Shown: positions 1 to 12,003 of the stretch, piece by piece
How the letters are laid out: each line of letters opens with the position of its first letter
Numbering within the stretch: the first letter of the stretch is position 1
NCBI GenBank assembly: GCA_019426215.1
Contig: CM033408.1
Location: 9,675,077 to 9,739,076 of the forward strand
Source of the DNA: Buddleja alternifolia
Taxonomy: Eukaryota; Streptophyta; Magnoliopsida; Lamiales; Scrophulariaceae
Direction: 5' to 3'
Length of the DNA: 64,000 nucleotides
The notes under the pieces: generated by a model
What the model was told of the DNA's origin: nothing
The model's database searches: none
What the model saw: the letters and a program-made list of their open reading frames with translations, nothing else
Position numbers and translations under genes: made by a program

Positions 1-5
1 TCAAG

Positions 6-1802
6 ATGCAGCCCAATGAGACGCTAGAACAATTGGACGCAAGGTTTACTTTGCTCGTTACAGAGTTAGCGTCATTAGACAAGGAATTGACCAACAAGGA
101 AATGGTCAACAAAATTTTCAGAAGTCTTCCAAGCAAATATCTAATTAAGACTGTTGCTATGAGAGAGTCACAAACATTGGAGACTCTTACTCCAGAGCAT
201 GTCTTTTCAGAGTTAAAGGCATTTGAGTTCGAATTGGGTGAAGTCAGTGACACATCGACTTCAGCGACTGAATCACGAGCTTTAATCACTACAACCAAAA
301 GCAAGGGTAAAGCGATTAGTGAGGTTAAAACTATGGAATCAAATGAAGAAAAGGAAATGGCTTTATTGGTCAAGAAATTCAAAAAATTTCTAAGATATGA
401 AAAGAGAAATCCTATCGGACAAACGTCATTTCAGACTCCTCTCCCTGCTCCAGCGCCTCAGTATCAAGCGCCTGTGTACTCTGCACCTCAACCAGTAGCG
501 CCAGTTCCATACCAAGCGCCTCCGTCCCCTACTCAAAATCTCTCAGCGCCAGTAGTCTCAAAGCGATTATCCACTGAACAAAAAATGAAAACTAATTTGT
601 GTTATAATTGCAGAAAACCAAGTCACAACCAGGTGAATTGCCCTTATCCAAATGTGTCTAAGCCCACAAGGCAAAACTATGCGGATAGAAACCAATTCAG
701 GAGCAACCTTCGCCAACAGGGATTGCTAGCGGAATCTGAACCATTCTCCGCACCTGAAGAGGACTTGGAATCATCAGATGAAAGCAGTGATGATGATCCT
801 ACAAGCGACTCAGCGTTGATTTGTCTTATGGCAAGAGATGATGAGGCGTCTGACAATTCGTTACCAGAGGTAACCAATGAATTATCAATTCCTCTTTCTT
901 ATGATGAATTACTTGACAAAGTCAAAGAATACTACAATAAATGTCAAGAAGCTACCAAAATATATCAAAATGATCTTGATATTATCTTATCACTCACAAG
1001 AGATAAAGTGACGCTTAGAGCAGAGTTGCGAGTTCAGCAACAGTGCATTGAGAAGAACCAATCACTTGAGAGTGAAATTATTCAATTAAAAAATGATCTT
1101 GATATAATAGTCAAAAGAAAAGCTGATCTGATCGCTAGACTTGCCAAATCAGAGCAGCTCGTCTCATCATTATCTAAAGCTTCTAGAAATTTGGATAATG
1201 TGACTGAGGTAACTAGATTATTTGGTGAAAAGACCGGTTTAGGATGCAATAAATTCGGTAAACAACCAAATAAATCTAAAGATACGACAAACAACAAAGG
1301 AAAGGGTGTTCGCTTTGTTAAAGAAAGTTCACAAAGTCAAACGCTGAATGAACCAAGCGACAACAGTACAAGGCCAAATGAGAAAGCCAAAGCTGACTCA
1401 GGCAAGGGAAAGACAAAGGCAAATGATTCACAAAGAAAGATTCATCCAAACGCTCAAAAGGCTAAGGATAAACCTAACCACTGTGAATCAAGCGCTAAGC
1501 GTCAAGCACCAAAAGTGCAACTCAAGCCAGTGTCAAGGAAATACCAGCGTCCATATCCGAGATGGTCAAGGTCATATTATCGATACTATGATGATTATGA
1601 CTATGGCTATGATTATGACTACTATTATAATCGAGGATATTATTATACACCCAAAAAGCACACACAACACAATGTGAAACCCAAGAAGGCCAGTATTCCC
1701 ACAATGAAGACTAGGCAAATATGGGTTCCTAAAGTTTTAATTCAAACCAAAGTTACTAACATTGAAGGACCCAAGAAAACATGGGTACCCAAGAAGAATT
1801 AG
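6..1802 (+). CDS. gag: Gag polyprotein of SIRE element (N-terminus outside window)
   Basis: Structural protein that would form the virus-like particle and bind element RNA. The first ATG here is internal: the minus-strand SIRE copy shows about 97 more codons upstream, so the true start is off the window. In order: a helical capsid-like part (residues 1-100), a Pro/Gln/Ala-rich linker (about 140-185), a CCHC zinc knuckle with Cys199, Cys202, His207 and Cys212, an acidic Ser/Asp stretch (about 250-265), a likely coiled coil (about 295-395), a Lys-rich tail and a Tyr/Asp-rich patch (about 525-550). It stops at TAG 1800-1802, overlapping the pol reading frame by 22 nt in another frame. No internal stops. 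Confidence 0.9.
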   Translation: MQPNETLEQLDARFTLLVTELASLDKELTNKEMVNKIFRSLPSKYLIKTVAMRESQTLETLTPEHVFSELKAFEFELGEVSDTSTSATESRALITTTKSKGKAISEVKTMESNEEKEMALLVKKFKKFLRYEKRNPIGQTSFQTPLPAPAPQYQAPVYSAPQPVAPVPYQAPPSPTQNLSAPVVSKRLSTEQKMKTNLCYNCRKPSHNQVNCPYPNVSKPTRQNYADRNQFRSNLRQQGLLAESEPFSAPEEDLESSDESSDDDPTSDSALICLMARDDEASDNSLPEVTNELSIPLSYDELLDKVKEYYNKCQEATKIYQNDLDIILSLTRDKVTLRAELRVQQQCIEKNQSLESEIIQLKNDLDIIVKRKADLIARLAKSEQLVSSLSKASRNLDNVTEVTRLFGEKTGLGCNKFGKQPNKSKDTTNNKGKGVRFVKESSQSQTLNEPSDNSTRPNEKAKADSGKGKTKANDSQRKIHPNAQKAKDKPNHCESSAKRQAPKVQLKPVSRKYQRPYPRWSRSYYRYYDDYDYGYDYDYYYNRGYYYTPKKHTQHNVKPKKASIPTMKTRQIWVPKVLIQTKVTNIEGPKKTWVPKKN

Positions 1803-4800
1803 AACTATCCTTAATGCAGGTACCTAGAGCCAACACCGATACTTCAGTTTGGTATTTCGATAGCGGGTCATCCAGACACATGACTGGATCAAAAGATCTC
1901 TTTGTCAAATATCGAGCTACCAATGGTCCTCAAGTTATATTCGGTGATAACTCCAAAGGTAAAACCAAAGGTATAGGTATCATGCATAGGGGGAACATCA
2001 TGATTAGTGATGTATATTATGTTGAAGGTCTTAAGCATAATCTGTTAAGCATTAGTCAATTTTGTGATAAAGGCTTTGATGTTAAATTCTCAAGCGACTT
2101 CTGCTATGTCAACGACACTAAGACTAAGTCTACTAAATTAAGAGGAAAAAGAACAAACAATGTGTATTTAGTAGATTGGGATTCTACTTTTGATAACAAC
2201 CCCACATGCTTTGTTGCTAAAAGTCAAAATGAATTGGGTTGGTTATGGCATAGAAAAATGAATCATCTCAACTTTAAGGCAATCTCTCAGTTAATATCAC
2301 TAAATCTTGTAGAGGGATTACCTAAAGGTTCCTTTCAGAAAAATCGCTTATATGATGCATGCCAAATGGGTAAACAAGTTAAATCATCTTTAAAAAAGAA
2401 ACCATGTCTATCTACTTCTAGAGTTCTTGAACTATTGCATTTAGATTTGTTTGGACCTATTCAAATCATGAGTGTTAGTGGCAAAAAGTACTCGCTAGTA
2501 ATAGTTGATGATTTCTCTCGCTATACATGGGTAGAATTTCTAGCGGCCAAAGATGAAACTAGTGTCAAGCTCACAGCGCTAATTCGTCAACTGCAAAATT
2601 CAAAAGATCTAACGGTGATGAGAATTAGAAGCGATAGAGGAACTGAATTTACTAACCAATTTGTTGAGAATTTTTGTACAGATTTTGGAATACTCTATGA
2701 GTATTCTGCTCCTAGAACACCTCAACAAAATGGAGTTGCTGAGCGACGGAACAGAACGCTTAAAGAAGCCGCTAGGACGATGCTAGCAGAATCCAAGCTG
2801 CCTCAAAGGTTTTGGGACGAAGCCATCAACACCGCTTGCTACACTCAGAACCGGTGTATGATCAACAAGCAACATGAGAAGACTTCATATGAGTTGTGGA
2901 AGGGACGTAAGCCTAACGTTTCATATTTTCATGTATTTGGTTCAAAATGTTTCATTCATAACAATGGATCCCAAAGCCTAAAGACATTTGATTCTAAAGC
3001 GGATGAGGGAATCTTTCTAGGATATGCTAAAAATGGAAAGAATTTTCGCATCCTAAATAAGATCAAATCAAAGGTTGAAGAATCCATTCATGTTGTGTTT
3101 GATGATGCTAACCAAGAACCGAGTAAGGTTAATCCTGATGATGTAGGAATTGAAGATCTCACCCAACAAGCGTCACAAATCAATCTTGGTGATGATAGTG
3201 ATGACGAAGATGATGAGATTTGTGTACCTCTTCCTAAGGATACTCGTGAGGTTAACAATAATGATAATGTCAGAATTGCAGATGATCATGAAGAGAATCA
3301 TCATCAAGAGCAGATTGGAACTATGAATGATGCAGCGTCTACGCAAGAGATAAATAAGAATCAAGCGATTGATAATCAAGAGTCTCTCAACTCGCTCCAA
3401 CCAGACCGAAAATGGCTTAGAGATCATCCACCAGATCTAGTAATTGGAGATATTGGAGCACCTGTTAGAACTAGGTCCGCTACAATTAATGAGGCCATGT
3501 TCGCAAGCTTCCTATCTCAAATGGAACCAAAGAAAGTGGATGAAGCGCTTAGTGATTCAAGTTGGGTAGAAGCAATGCAAGAAGAGCTTAACCAATTTGA
3601 GAGAAGCAAGGTTTGGACGCTAGTACCAAGACCAACTCACCAAGGAGTTATTGGAACTAGATGGGTTTTTAGGAACAAAATGGACGAAGATGGCATTGTT
3701 ATAAGAAACAAAGCTAGATTAGTCGCTCAGGGTTATTGTCAAGAAGAGGGTATTGACTTTGATGAGACATATGCCCCAGTAGCCCGTCTTGAAGCGATTA
3801 GAATGTTCCTAGCGTTTGCCGCATTCAACAAGTTCACAGTATATCAAATGGACGTGAAGAGTGCATTCTTGAATGGTAAACTCCAAGAAGTAGTCTATGT
3901 GGAGCAACCTCTAGGATTCATCAACAACCATGGAAAAAGTATGGTCTACAAACTGGATAAGGCACTCTATGGCCTTAAACAAGCACCAAGAGCATGGTAT
4001 GACACTCTCTCTATCTTCCTTATAGGTAAAGGCTTTTCAAAAGGCAGCGTTGACACAACGTTATTTAAAATTACCCATAATGAAGATATTCTCTTAGTCC
4101 AAATCTATGTTGATGATATTATATTTGGTTCTACTAATAAGCGATTGTGTGAGAAATTTTCGAAAATGATGCAAGAACAATTTGAAATGAGCATGATGGG
4201 TGAATTAACTTTCTTCTTAGGATTACAAGTTAAGCAACTCCCTAATGGAATATTTATAAACCAAGTTAAGTATACTAGAGATATGATTAAGAAATTTGGT
4301 ATGGAAAATGCATCATCTTCAAAAATTCCAATGAGCCAAACGCTTAAGTTAGATAAAGATGAAAGTGGGAAGAAAATTGATATCACTAACTATAGGGGTA
4401 TTATTGGATCACTTCTTTATCTTACCGCTAGTAGACCTGATATTATGTTTTCGGTATGCATGTGTGCACGTTTTCAATCTGATCCTAGAGAATCACACTT
4501 AAGTGCTACCAAGAAAATCCTTAAGTACCTAAAAGGCACACAAAATGTGGGCTTATGGTATCCACAGGATTCTCCTTTTGAACTAATTGGTTATTCAGAC
4601 GCAGATTTTGCAGGATGCAAAATAAATAGAAAAAGTACTAGTGGTACATGTCAATTTCTAGGTGATAGACTAGTTTCGTGGCATAGTAAGAAACAACAAT
4701 CTATAGCGACTTCTATCGCTGAGGCAGAATATGTAGCTACTGGAAGCTATTGTGCACAAATCCTTTGGATGAGGCAACAACTTAGAGATTATGGAACAAT

Positions 4801-5053
4801 CCTAGGTCCTACCCCAATCCATTGTGATAACCAAAGCGCTTTAGCTATGACCCAAAATCCTGTCCTTCATTCTAGAACCAAACACATTGACATTAGATAC
4901 CATTTCTTGCGTGACCATGTTCAAAAGAAAGATATCTCCATACATTTCATTGGAACTGACAAACAACTGGCAGATATCTTCACCAAAGCGCTCAACGAAC
5001 AACGCTTTCTCACTTTAAGAAGTGAATTAGGCATGATTGATTTAAACGCTTAA
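1781..5053 (+). CDS. pol: Pol polyprotein: protease, integrase, RT, RNase H (SIRE type)
   Basis: Copies element RNA into DNA and inserts it. Visible domains: aspartic protease motif D27-S28-G29 in a WYFDSG context; GAG-pre-integrase zinc-binding region (about 145-200); integrase catalytic Asp222, Asp285 and Glu321, the last two in DX35E spacing; RT with QMDVK and YVDD at 776-779; RNase H near the end with SDADFAG, AEAEY and HCDNQSA motifs. Length 1090 codons is normal for copia pol without gag. The frame opens at ATG 1781, but the protease-proximal ATG at 1814 is an alternative. It is in a different frame from gag, so it needs frameshifting, reinitiation or a lost/gained base. The HHCC zinc site has Tyr for the first Cys (YDAC). 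Confidence 0.93.
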   Translation: MGTQEELELSLMQVPRANTDTSVWYFDSGSSRHMTGSKDLFVKYRATNGPQVIFGDNSKGKTKGIGIMHRGNIMISDVYYVEGLKHNLLSISQFCDKGFDVKFSSDFCYVNDTKTKSTKLRGKRTNNVYLVDWDSTFDNNPTCFVAKSQNELGWLWHRKMNHLNFKAISQLISLNLVEGLPKGSFQKNRLYDACQMGKQVKSSLKKKPCLSTSRVLELLHLDLFGPIQIMSVSGKKYSLVIVDDFSRYTWVEFLAAKDETSVKLTALIRQLQNSKDLTVMRIRSDRGTEFTNQFVENFCTDFGILYEYSAPRTPQQNGVAERRNRTLKEAARTMLAESKLPQRFWDEAINTACYTQNRCMINKQHEKTSYELWKGRKPNVSYFHVFGSKCFIHNNGSQSLKTFDSKADEGIFLGYAKNGKNFRILNKIKSKVEESIHVVFDDANQEPSKVNPDDVGIEDLTQQASQINLGDDSDDEDDEICVPLPKDTREVNNNDNVRIADDHEENHHQEQIGTMNDAASTQEINKNQAIDNQESLNSLQPDRKWLRDHPPDLVIGDIGAPVRTRSATINEAMFASFLSQMEPKKVDEALSDSSWVEAMQEELNQFERSKVWTLVPRPTHQGVIGTRWVFRNKMDEDGIVIRNKARLVAQGYCQEEGIDFDETYAPVARLEAIRMFLAFAAFNKFTVYQMDVKSAFLNGKLQEVVYVEQPLGFINNHGKSMVYKLDKALYGLKQAPRAWYDTLSIFLIGKGFSKGSVDTTLFKITHNEDILLVQIYVDDIIFGSTNKRLCEKFSKMMQEQFEMSMMGELTFFLGLQVKQLPNGIFINQVKYTRDMIKKFGMENASSSKIPMSQTLKLDKDESGKKIDITNYRGIIGSLLYLTASRPDIMFSVCMCARFQSDPRESHLSATKKILKYLKGTQNVGLWYPQDSPFELIGYSDADFAGCKINRKSTSGTCQFLGDRLVSWHSKKQQSIATSIAEAEYVATGSYCAQILWMRQQLRDYGTILGPTPIHCDNQSALAMTQNPVLHSRTKHIDIRYHFLRDHVQKKDISIHFIGTDKQLADIFTKALNEQRFLTLRSELGMIDLNA

Positions 5054-5895
5054 ATCATAAAGCATCATATTTAATAGGCATATAATTTAGGGGGAATCCA
5101 CTTTATGATTATGTCTAAACTATATTTCCAAAAATGAAATGAGTTATCAATTTTAGGGGGAACTTTAAAATTGTACTTACTTCATTAAGTAAGCGACTAT
5201 GATCAAAATGACCTTAACAAATCTTATGCACCGATCATTAGCGTTTACTTGTACCCATTACAATCTGATCGCTTATAAAATGAAAGGTTTAAAAATACAA
5301 CAAGCGATTGATATGTATCAAATTAAATTTACTTTATAAAAGAATCTTCAGCGTTGAAAGAATTCCCACTTCAACACTAAAGTAACTCTCTTTCACAAAA
5401 ATTCATGCATAGTTTTCATCGCCGCAAAGTAGCGTGTGGATGAGTCCAAAATTCTAGATTTGTTAACTACCCACACGTGCCTATCAAATCAAACTGACGG
5501 TTATGATTCCTATCTAAACCTAGGCAGTTCAATAAAATGCATGAATCTGAGTACTTGTCAATGTACTATCAGGCGCGTGTAATTTACGCTGAAAATTTCA
5601 AATTTTCTCAAACGTTTTCCAAAAGTAACTGCGGATCCAAAAAATATTATAATATCCTATTTTACCGCACTTTTTGACATCCGAAGTTATGTGTACACGG
5701 TTCAGATTTCTGTCTCATTAACTTCTGTACACGTGTCATTCATCTACCAATTGAGGAGTTACTTTTACCTTCTATTTAAACCTCTCAAAACTTTTACAGA
5801 AAACCTTTATCACTTCCAATCTCTCTACTAAAAAAGTCATTTCTCTCTAAAAAGCAAAAACTTCTCTCTTTTCTTCAAAGTTTCACCTTTCAGCA
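5054..5895 (+). other. Region between pol and the 3' gene, with two PPT-like tracts
   Basis: No long open frame. Two purine-rich tracts (TTAGGGGGAATCC at 5086-5099 and TTTTAGGGGGAAC around 5151-5162) resemble the polypurine tract that primes plus-strand DNA, just downstream of pol, where a copia element without an extra gene would have it. The last 130 bases before the 3' gene look like a plant core promoter: a TATA-like box followed by a long C/T-rich, purine-poor leader up to ATG 5896. Confidence 0.6.
5773..5780 (+). promoter_or_regulatory. TATA-like box in front of the SIRE 3' gene
   Basis: TATTTAAA, about 115 bases upstream of ATG 5896, followed by a pyrimidine-rich stretch typical of plant 5' leaders. 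The spacing would allow transcription to start near 5805. The function is inferred from position and composition only. Confidence 0.4.
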
Positions 5896-7168
5896 ATGGC
5901 ACCCAAAGCTTCAAAATCTTCCAAAACAGCAACTTCTGCTACCGGAAAAACTTCCCGTGCTGAAAAATCAGTGACGGTTAACGCCGGATTTTTGGTTAAC
6001 TGGGATTATCTTTTTGATAACCAGAACTTTCCTCTTCGAACGACTCTTCCACTCGTTCAAGAATCTGGTTTGAGAGACATGCTTACTACTACTTACAACT
6101 ACTTTGAAGAAGAATCTCTCTACTTTTTCAATAATGGTGAAATTTCTGAAGACGACAATTCCATATCCTGCGTCTTCCCTTCTACTAAAGAGACCTTTGT
6201 TCTCACTCCCTCTCTGATTTCTTCACTACTAAATCTCCCGAATCATGGCAGTGAGGTAGAACATGTCAATCTCGGAGATGCTACCAAAGTCTGGGATTTG
6301 ATCAAGAAAGACGAAGTTAACGCCGCGTATGAGCCAAACTTCAAGAAGAATGATATGAAGGACGAATACATCATCCTCGCTGACATTTGTTCAATTGAAT
6401 GCAGAAAAGGAACTTTCGACAAAATCACCAACATTCAATACAAGATGATGGTAGCCATCCTAACGAAGTTAAAAGTTAACTGGTCTCTCTACGTTTTCAA
6501 TCGCTTCAAAGCAGCGATGGCTAAGTCTGTTAATCCCAAGCCTTACGGGATTGTGCTAAGTCGTCTTCTTTGCGCTTGTGGATATACGCAATCTTTTGGC
6601 AAAAAAATTCCAGCGACCAAATTTTATGGAAAGAAAATGATAAGCGAGCTTCTTAACCCGCGAAAACCCGGCGGAGCAGCGGTTCCTAAAGAACAGCGTG
6701 AGCGACTTCCAGCCAAAGGAGTTGTTCGCAGTGATGATGAAGATCAAGCGTCTTCTTCATCATCGTCCTCTTCATCAGAAGAAGTGGTGGTCAAGCGACC
6801 TAAGAGAAAGATCATTCTCAAAGTCACTGAGCAATCCAAGCCCGCAAAGAAACAAAAGCATGAACTTAAGAAGAAGAAGCCGGATCCCAAAAAGAAACAA
6901 TCGCTCCCTTCTCCTTCTCCCTCTCCTAAATCTCCATCTCCTCCTCCAGCGTTTGTCTTTCCCGTTCCCGAGGAAGAAGAAGCCGTAGAAGAAGAAGTAC
7001 CGCTTGCACGAAGGCGTACTCCTCTTTCTACTCCCGCAGTATCCTCTAGCGCACCTTCAAAACCAGCGCTTAGAGAGTCAGCTAGTGCTTCTTTCTCTGA
7101 CGCTGTTCCCAAAGTCAACTCAGATCCTCAAGCCGCTACTCAATTTGAAAGGCTTTCAAATGTTCAGG

Positions 7169-7250
7169 GTAAGTATTTGCTAAGCAAATTTTCCTATCCT
7201 TTCCTCGTTAGTCTCTAAGTTTCTAACGCTAGGATAAAAAACTCTTTCAG
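7169..7250 (+). other. Predicted intron 1 of the SIRE 3' gene
   Basis: Donor GTAAGT at 7169, acceptor TTTCAG ending at 7250, 82 bases, T-rich. Removing it joins exon 1 (phase 1) to an open exon 2; without removal the frame stops at TAA 7216-7218. Confidence 0.7.
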
Positions 7251-7430
7251 CACCTTATGCAGCAAATATTCAATATGTTCTCAACACGCTTGAAGAACTA
7301 AATATCCCCATTCGTGCTGATCCGATAACTTCTTTTATCAATTTAGACCCCGAAGAAGAAGTCCAGGAGCCTGAGGAAATTGCTCAAGAAACAGATCAAG
7401 CGACTGAAAAAGTTGATGATATTCCTCAGG

Positions 7431-7511
7431 GTAAGTGATGTAGTCTTTTGTTTGTAATTTCTACTTGGTAGAAATTTTTGCTTGCTTTTCTCAATCGCTT
7501 ACATGTATCAG
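7431..7511 (+). other. Predicted intron 2 of the SIRE 3' gene
   Basis: Donor GTAAGTG at 7431, acceptor ATCAG ending at 7511, 81 bases, T-rich. It sits at the same phase as intron 1 and both are preceded by CAGG, which suggests a duplicated exon border. Removal keeps the frame open into exon 3. Confidence 0.7.
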
Positions 7512-10497
7512 CTCAAGATGTACCTCAAGATGTACCAATCGCTGATGCCCCTCCTCTCTCAGAGATTCCAGTTGAAATAGACGTGGACATGGCAACTGTT
7601 GTGGATATCGCTAAAAAGGTATCATAAGTTCTTCCTGACGCTGAAACTTCATCAGCAAGTGAAGCAACTTTAAACGCTGAGCGGTCGATAGAAGTGGCCC
7701 CTATCCCAACAGAAGCTATTGTTTTTGTTCCTACGCCAACAGGACCTCCTCCTCGTGTCATTGATTTCTTCCCGCGCGGATACTCTTCAGATATGGAATT
7801 TTATTATGCCGCCAGAGAACGTGACACTCAAACGCTTGCCGAGTTGGAAATCCAATTTCAAACAACTCTCCATCGGCCAGATCTTTCAAACTCACACAAG
7901 TTTGAAATCTTCGAGCGTTTTGCCAATCTTGGTCTGTACAGTTTAGCGCGTCTTCATTCACGCCTTGAGTATATTCGTCGACCAGCGTTCAACCGATCAG
8001 AATTTGACGAGAAGCGATTCAATTTCACCGGTCGCTCAGAAGAGTCCTTTTATCCTCTGCGCCAAAACCAGATTGTTTTCAAAAACCCCCACATAGGTGA
8101 TTGGAACAAAGATCCAGATGAGGCAGATCTCAACAAGATAGGATATTCAGCTCTTCCTTCAATCGTCAACTCTCCTCAAAACGCTTTATCTCCTAATCCA
8201 CTTAAGTTATGGAAAGGAAAAGGACCTATTATTGCTGAGCGTCCAAATCCGGTCAACTCGTGGATAGAAGATGAGGCTCGAGAATATCTAGCCAGATTAT
8301 GGGCTGAGAATTATGAAGAAGAAATGGAACGCTTTGAGAAATTTCCTGCCGCTAGAAAAGATCAAGCTAAAGCTATCAAGCTGGGCAAGCGATGGATGTT
8401 GAATACAGCCAGCTGGGCTGAAGAATTTGTTCTGCATTTCTATACCCTAGAAGATCTTATAAGATACCCGTTTCTTTTCAAGTTTGGGATAGAATACAGA
8501 CGCCGAGGATATGCAACCTTTTTGCTTCAACAACGTCAGATTATTGCAGGGAATGTTAGCGCTTTCCCACGATACAGACAACCAATCGAAAACTACATTC
8601 GCCAGCAACTCGCCTTATGCAGCCAGGGCGGACGCTACGTCTTGTATCCTCGTGCCAACTTTGTTCAAAGAATCTTTCCTAACCTAAACGAAGACGCTTC
8701 ATCAAGTAAACAACTAATTCTTCCCGGTCAGAGTCAGATTCATGTTGATGTTTCAACAGAACACGGTGAGTTTGCTGAGTTCCACAGAACTATGAGAGCA
8801 GTGTTTGAAAATGCCCAAGCGCTGGACAGCAGTTTCAATCACTTTTTCGGGTGTTACAATTTCAGAGGATATACTCTACACCCCGTGCTCTTTAGTGAAT
8901 CCAACATTCAAGTGGCCAAGATGATCTCGCTGATTAGGCCAGTGGACCAAGACGCAGCTCAAGCGCTCATGCCGTTGATTTTGGACTTTTTCAATCGTTA
9001 TACTTCAGGGATTGCTTTACCGGAAGATGTGCAACTGGCACTAAGAATCGAAGAGCGCGAAGACGCTATATTCTTTATCCCGCAATCCAGCCTGATCAGT
9101 CCAAGGCATGTGATGGAAGCCCTTGGCCCCCTCTGGGTCATTGGTGTTAGAGAACTTTCTTCCCCAATCCAAATTATAGAAGAAGACTCTGCTCCTACTG
9201 CGGAAGTCGCTCAAAATCCTGAGGCTTCCTTGCCAGATTCTTCTAGCGCCCCAGTAGTCGAGCCCCCAGTTTTTGCAGATCCAATCATGGATCAAGCGAT
9301 TGAAGAAGTGCACTCTGAAATTGCACACATGCCTATCAGAGATAAATCCAAAGGCAGGGCTGCAGTTTCTAGTTCTTACGGATTTCTCCCGTCAGCGTTC
9401 TTCTTCCGATTCGGATTCTGAAAGTGATTCAGATGCTAAAGACTTCAGACAGGCAGTCCGGAACTCGCTCCACAACATTGAAGGTTCCTGTTCCAAGATC
9501 TTTGAAACTGCTGATAGACATATGCGAATCATGTCTGATACGCAAAGTCGTGATATTGCAAACGCTTCAAACACAAGCACTGTTACAATCATGAAGAGCA
9601 TATCACCCCTTATCGCTGAACTCTCATCCGAATTCAACCGTCACTTAGCCCAAAGCGCTTCGGCTGATGCTGACAGACATATTTTGACCGATGCCGCTGC
9701 TCAGAGCATCGCTCACCAAGTTGCTCTCTTAGTTGACGAAGTTCGACTCTTGCGAAGAGAAGTCGCTGAGTTGAAAACCTCTCTTGATGATGCCAAGAAG
9801 GGGGAAAATACAGAAAAGCATCAAGCGTCCAAAGCGATGTCAAAGACTGATAATAAAAATTGGCGATCAATGATGGAAGAACTAGTGAGCATCAAGAAGA
9901 TGTTAACTAAAAAGAGAAAGCCAAGATATTATCTAGGAAGATATCCCCTTCCGGAATTGGACGTTGACTTCTTAGAAGGTATGAGATTTCAACCTTTTGC
10001 CGGACCGCTGAGATGACCTATCAATTGGAGACCGTCAAAAGATCCAAGAAAAGATATCTATCACGATTTAATTCGTGAACTTGGAATTTCTCCAAGAGAG
10101 TGGACGGAAAGGTTGTTAGAACTTAATGAAAGCGCCAGACTTCGTAGGCATGATTACGATGAAGTTCAACATACGACAATGATTGACATTGATCGTCTCC
10201 TGATGGAGTTAGCGCTAGAAGTTCTCCAAGGCGAAGAAAGAGCAAAGCGACAGAAAAAGTGAATGAATTTTTTATTATTTTTGTACTCGCTTTCCCTTTT
10301 TTGTTTTCAGTATAAATCATGTATGTTTATTCTTTCAATATATGAATGATTTATCGCTGAAACATCTTGTTGAAGCTAATCTAACTTTAGCTAACCATAC
10401 TAACTTTTTGAACGCTAACTTATATTCATTTGGGCTTTTCTCTTTAGTAACTCTTAAATTATAAAAGAGTTACAAAAGGTAAAGTCTTGACATCATC

Positions 10498-10511
10498 AAA
10501 AAGGGGGAAAT
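10498..10511 (+). promoter_or_regulatory. Polypurine tract of the + SIRE element
   Basis: A/G run ending GGGGGAAAT directly before the TG of the 3' LTR at 10512; this is the position and composition of the plus-strand DNA primer. Confidence 0.85.
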
Positions 10512-12003
10512 TGTTAGGAAATTTCATGTTAGATGTTTTGATGATGACAAGATAGGATTCATTGTTAGACCCCAAATAAAATGTAAGTTTATGTTTTCCT
10601 TAGATCATTGTTGAAGCGTTTGAAAGTTTGTAATTTTGTTTAGGCTTGTAATTTTTATCTTTGTAGATTTTAGACTAAGTCTTAGTAACTGAATCGCTAG
10701 TAGAATTCTAGGTGAGTCTATTAGAGAAGAAGTTGAAGACCAACGTCTGAAGTCAACCAGAGATGAAGATTTGTCTCTTAGCGTCCGTCAAACGCTAAAG
10801 GAACCTATTTCAGGATACGTGGATGAAGCGCTCATGGATGTAAGATTCACCTTAAATAAATCCTCAAGTCATGAAGGACTTAAATGCAATCATTCAACGG
10901 ACATTTATTTCCAACGGGAAATAAATTCAAATGCATTAAATGCCTGATAAGAGCATTAAATGTGATAAGCTACTATGACTTGTGGACAAGCCACCTTTTG
11001 ACCAGACTGTCAGAAATTTCAGAGTTTTAGCTGCTCCCGTCCAATCGGATTCAGCGAATTTTCAGGAATGTCAGACTTTAGGTATGATCACGCGCCACGT
11101 GAAAGGCACGCTTCTACATGTGTCCAACGGACAGATCCCAAGAAATTGCCTATAAATACCTTACTCCAGAAAAACCCAAAAAAAAAAAGATAACAACGAG
11201 AATATACGAGAAATTATTGCCAAAAATCTTACGTACATTCTTTCTGGAAAAAGCTTAGAAACCCCATAGCCAAAACCTTTCAAGCTTTCTATCTACATTC
11301 CAGACAGTCACAAATATCTCAAATATCTTCCAAAAAAGAAATTCAAACTCCAACTGAGATATTCCAAGTTGTTTGATCTTCTCTAAAACAAACAAACCCT
11401 AGTGACAAACCTCAACCTTTCATCTGAGTGAGAAAAGTTGTTGAAACCTTTCAAGCAGTATTTCTGAGTGAGAGAAGCTTGAAGAAGACGATCTTCATTG
11501 GTGCTGAAGTCTGTGTGATCAAGGAGCCCAAGATCTTTTTCATCCATTACTATTTTGTAGAAGTTTCTGTGTGATTCTTTGATAATCATCATAGTAAATT
11601 CCTCCAAGTGAAAAAGGAGAAGAAGGACGTAGCTGGGATTACATCACCCAGTGAACCTTTCAAATTATTGTGTCATTTATATTTTATTTTCTTATATTCA
11701 TCACATTATATTATTCTGAAAAAGACAAATAAAATTACAAAGCGATTAATTTAACTAAAAGAACGCTAAACATCATTTCCGCTGTGCTAACCCTGATTAA
11801 GCGATCTAAGCGTTGCCCTACTTTGGTAAACTGCTGAAATCACTAAGTCTAAGTTAACTACTCTGAAGCGTCTGACCCAAGCGCTCAGCTTTCCAAGCGT
11901 TCAAATTTCTAAAGTGATACGAAAATTTGTGAAGTCGAAAAAGACTTCAGGGTCTATTCAACCCCCCCTTCTAGACCCTTTCGTATGCCACTTGGGACCA
12001 CCA
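10512..12003 (+). repeat. 3' LTR of the + SIRE element (1492 bp)
   Basis: Begins TGTTAGG and ends CCACCA. It matches the LTRs at 31991-33192 and 39015-40490 (minus) and the solo LTR at 45454-47001. A TATA box lies at 11151. The LTR is rich in AAGCG/CGCTT words, especially at 11740-11910. Confidence 0.92.
11151..11158 (+). promoter_or_regulatory. TATA box of SIRE LTR
   Basis: TATAAATA in a CCTATAAATA context, present at the matching place in the other three SIRE LTRs, which supports a real LTR promoter. Confidence 0.7.

Larger units (their letters stand above)
5896..10262 (+). pseudogene. SIRE 3' gene: intron-containing ORF, broken by stops and one frameshift
   Basis: Unknown function. Three exons join in phase: 5896-7168, 7251-7430 and 7512-10262. 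Exon 1 codes for a globular region (about residues 25-255) that resembles, from memory, the 'putative plant transposon protein' domain (PF20167), then Ser/Glu-rich sequence, a Lys/Arg-rich nuclear-localisation-like tract (about 300-335) and Pro/Ser linkers. Exon 3 holds a second globular region, an acidic Ser/Asp run and a Leu-rich coiled coil near 9700-9790. Damage: TAA at 7625-7627, loss of one base near 9390, and TGA at 10014-10016 where the minus-strand copy has AGA; the frame then runs to TGA 10260-10262. No signal peptide or membrane segment is visible, so an envelope role is doubtful. Confidence 0.7.
1..12003 (+). mobile_element. SIRE-type Ty1/copia retrotransposon, 5' end outside window
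   Basis: The order is gag, pol with protease-integrase-RT-RNase H, an extra 3' gene, polypurine tract and 3' LTR. Integrase before RT is the copia order, and a long extra ORF after pol is typical of SIRE elements. The LTR ends in CA at 12003 and the next bases (GTTAT, 12004-12008) would be the target duplication; its partner lies outside the window. Sequence right after 12003 is the protease/integrase region of another copia element, so this copy is nested in Angela-1. Gag and pol are open, which suggests a fairly young copy, but the 3' gene carries two stops and a frameshift. Confidence 0.9.

Noticed and set aside
677..1297. Antisense frames inside gag
   Set aside because: Shadows of the real gag frame; no independent start context or domain.
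9385..9425. Programmed frameshift in the 3' gene
   Set aside because: The minus SIRE copy reads straight through this point, so the + copy most likely lost one base; no slippery sequence is evident.
5896..10262. Calling the SIRE 3' gene an envelope gene
   Set aside because: No signal peptide, hydrophobic membrane segment or furin-like site is visible; instead there is a basic nuclear-type tract and a coiled coil.
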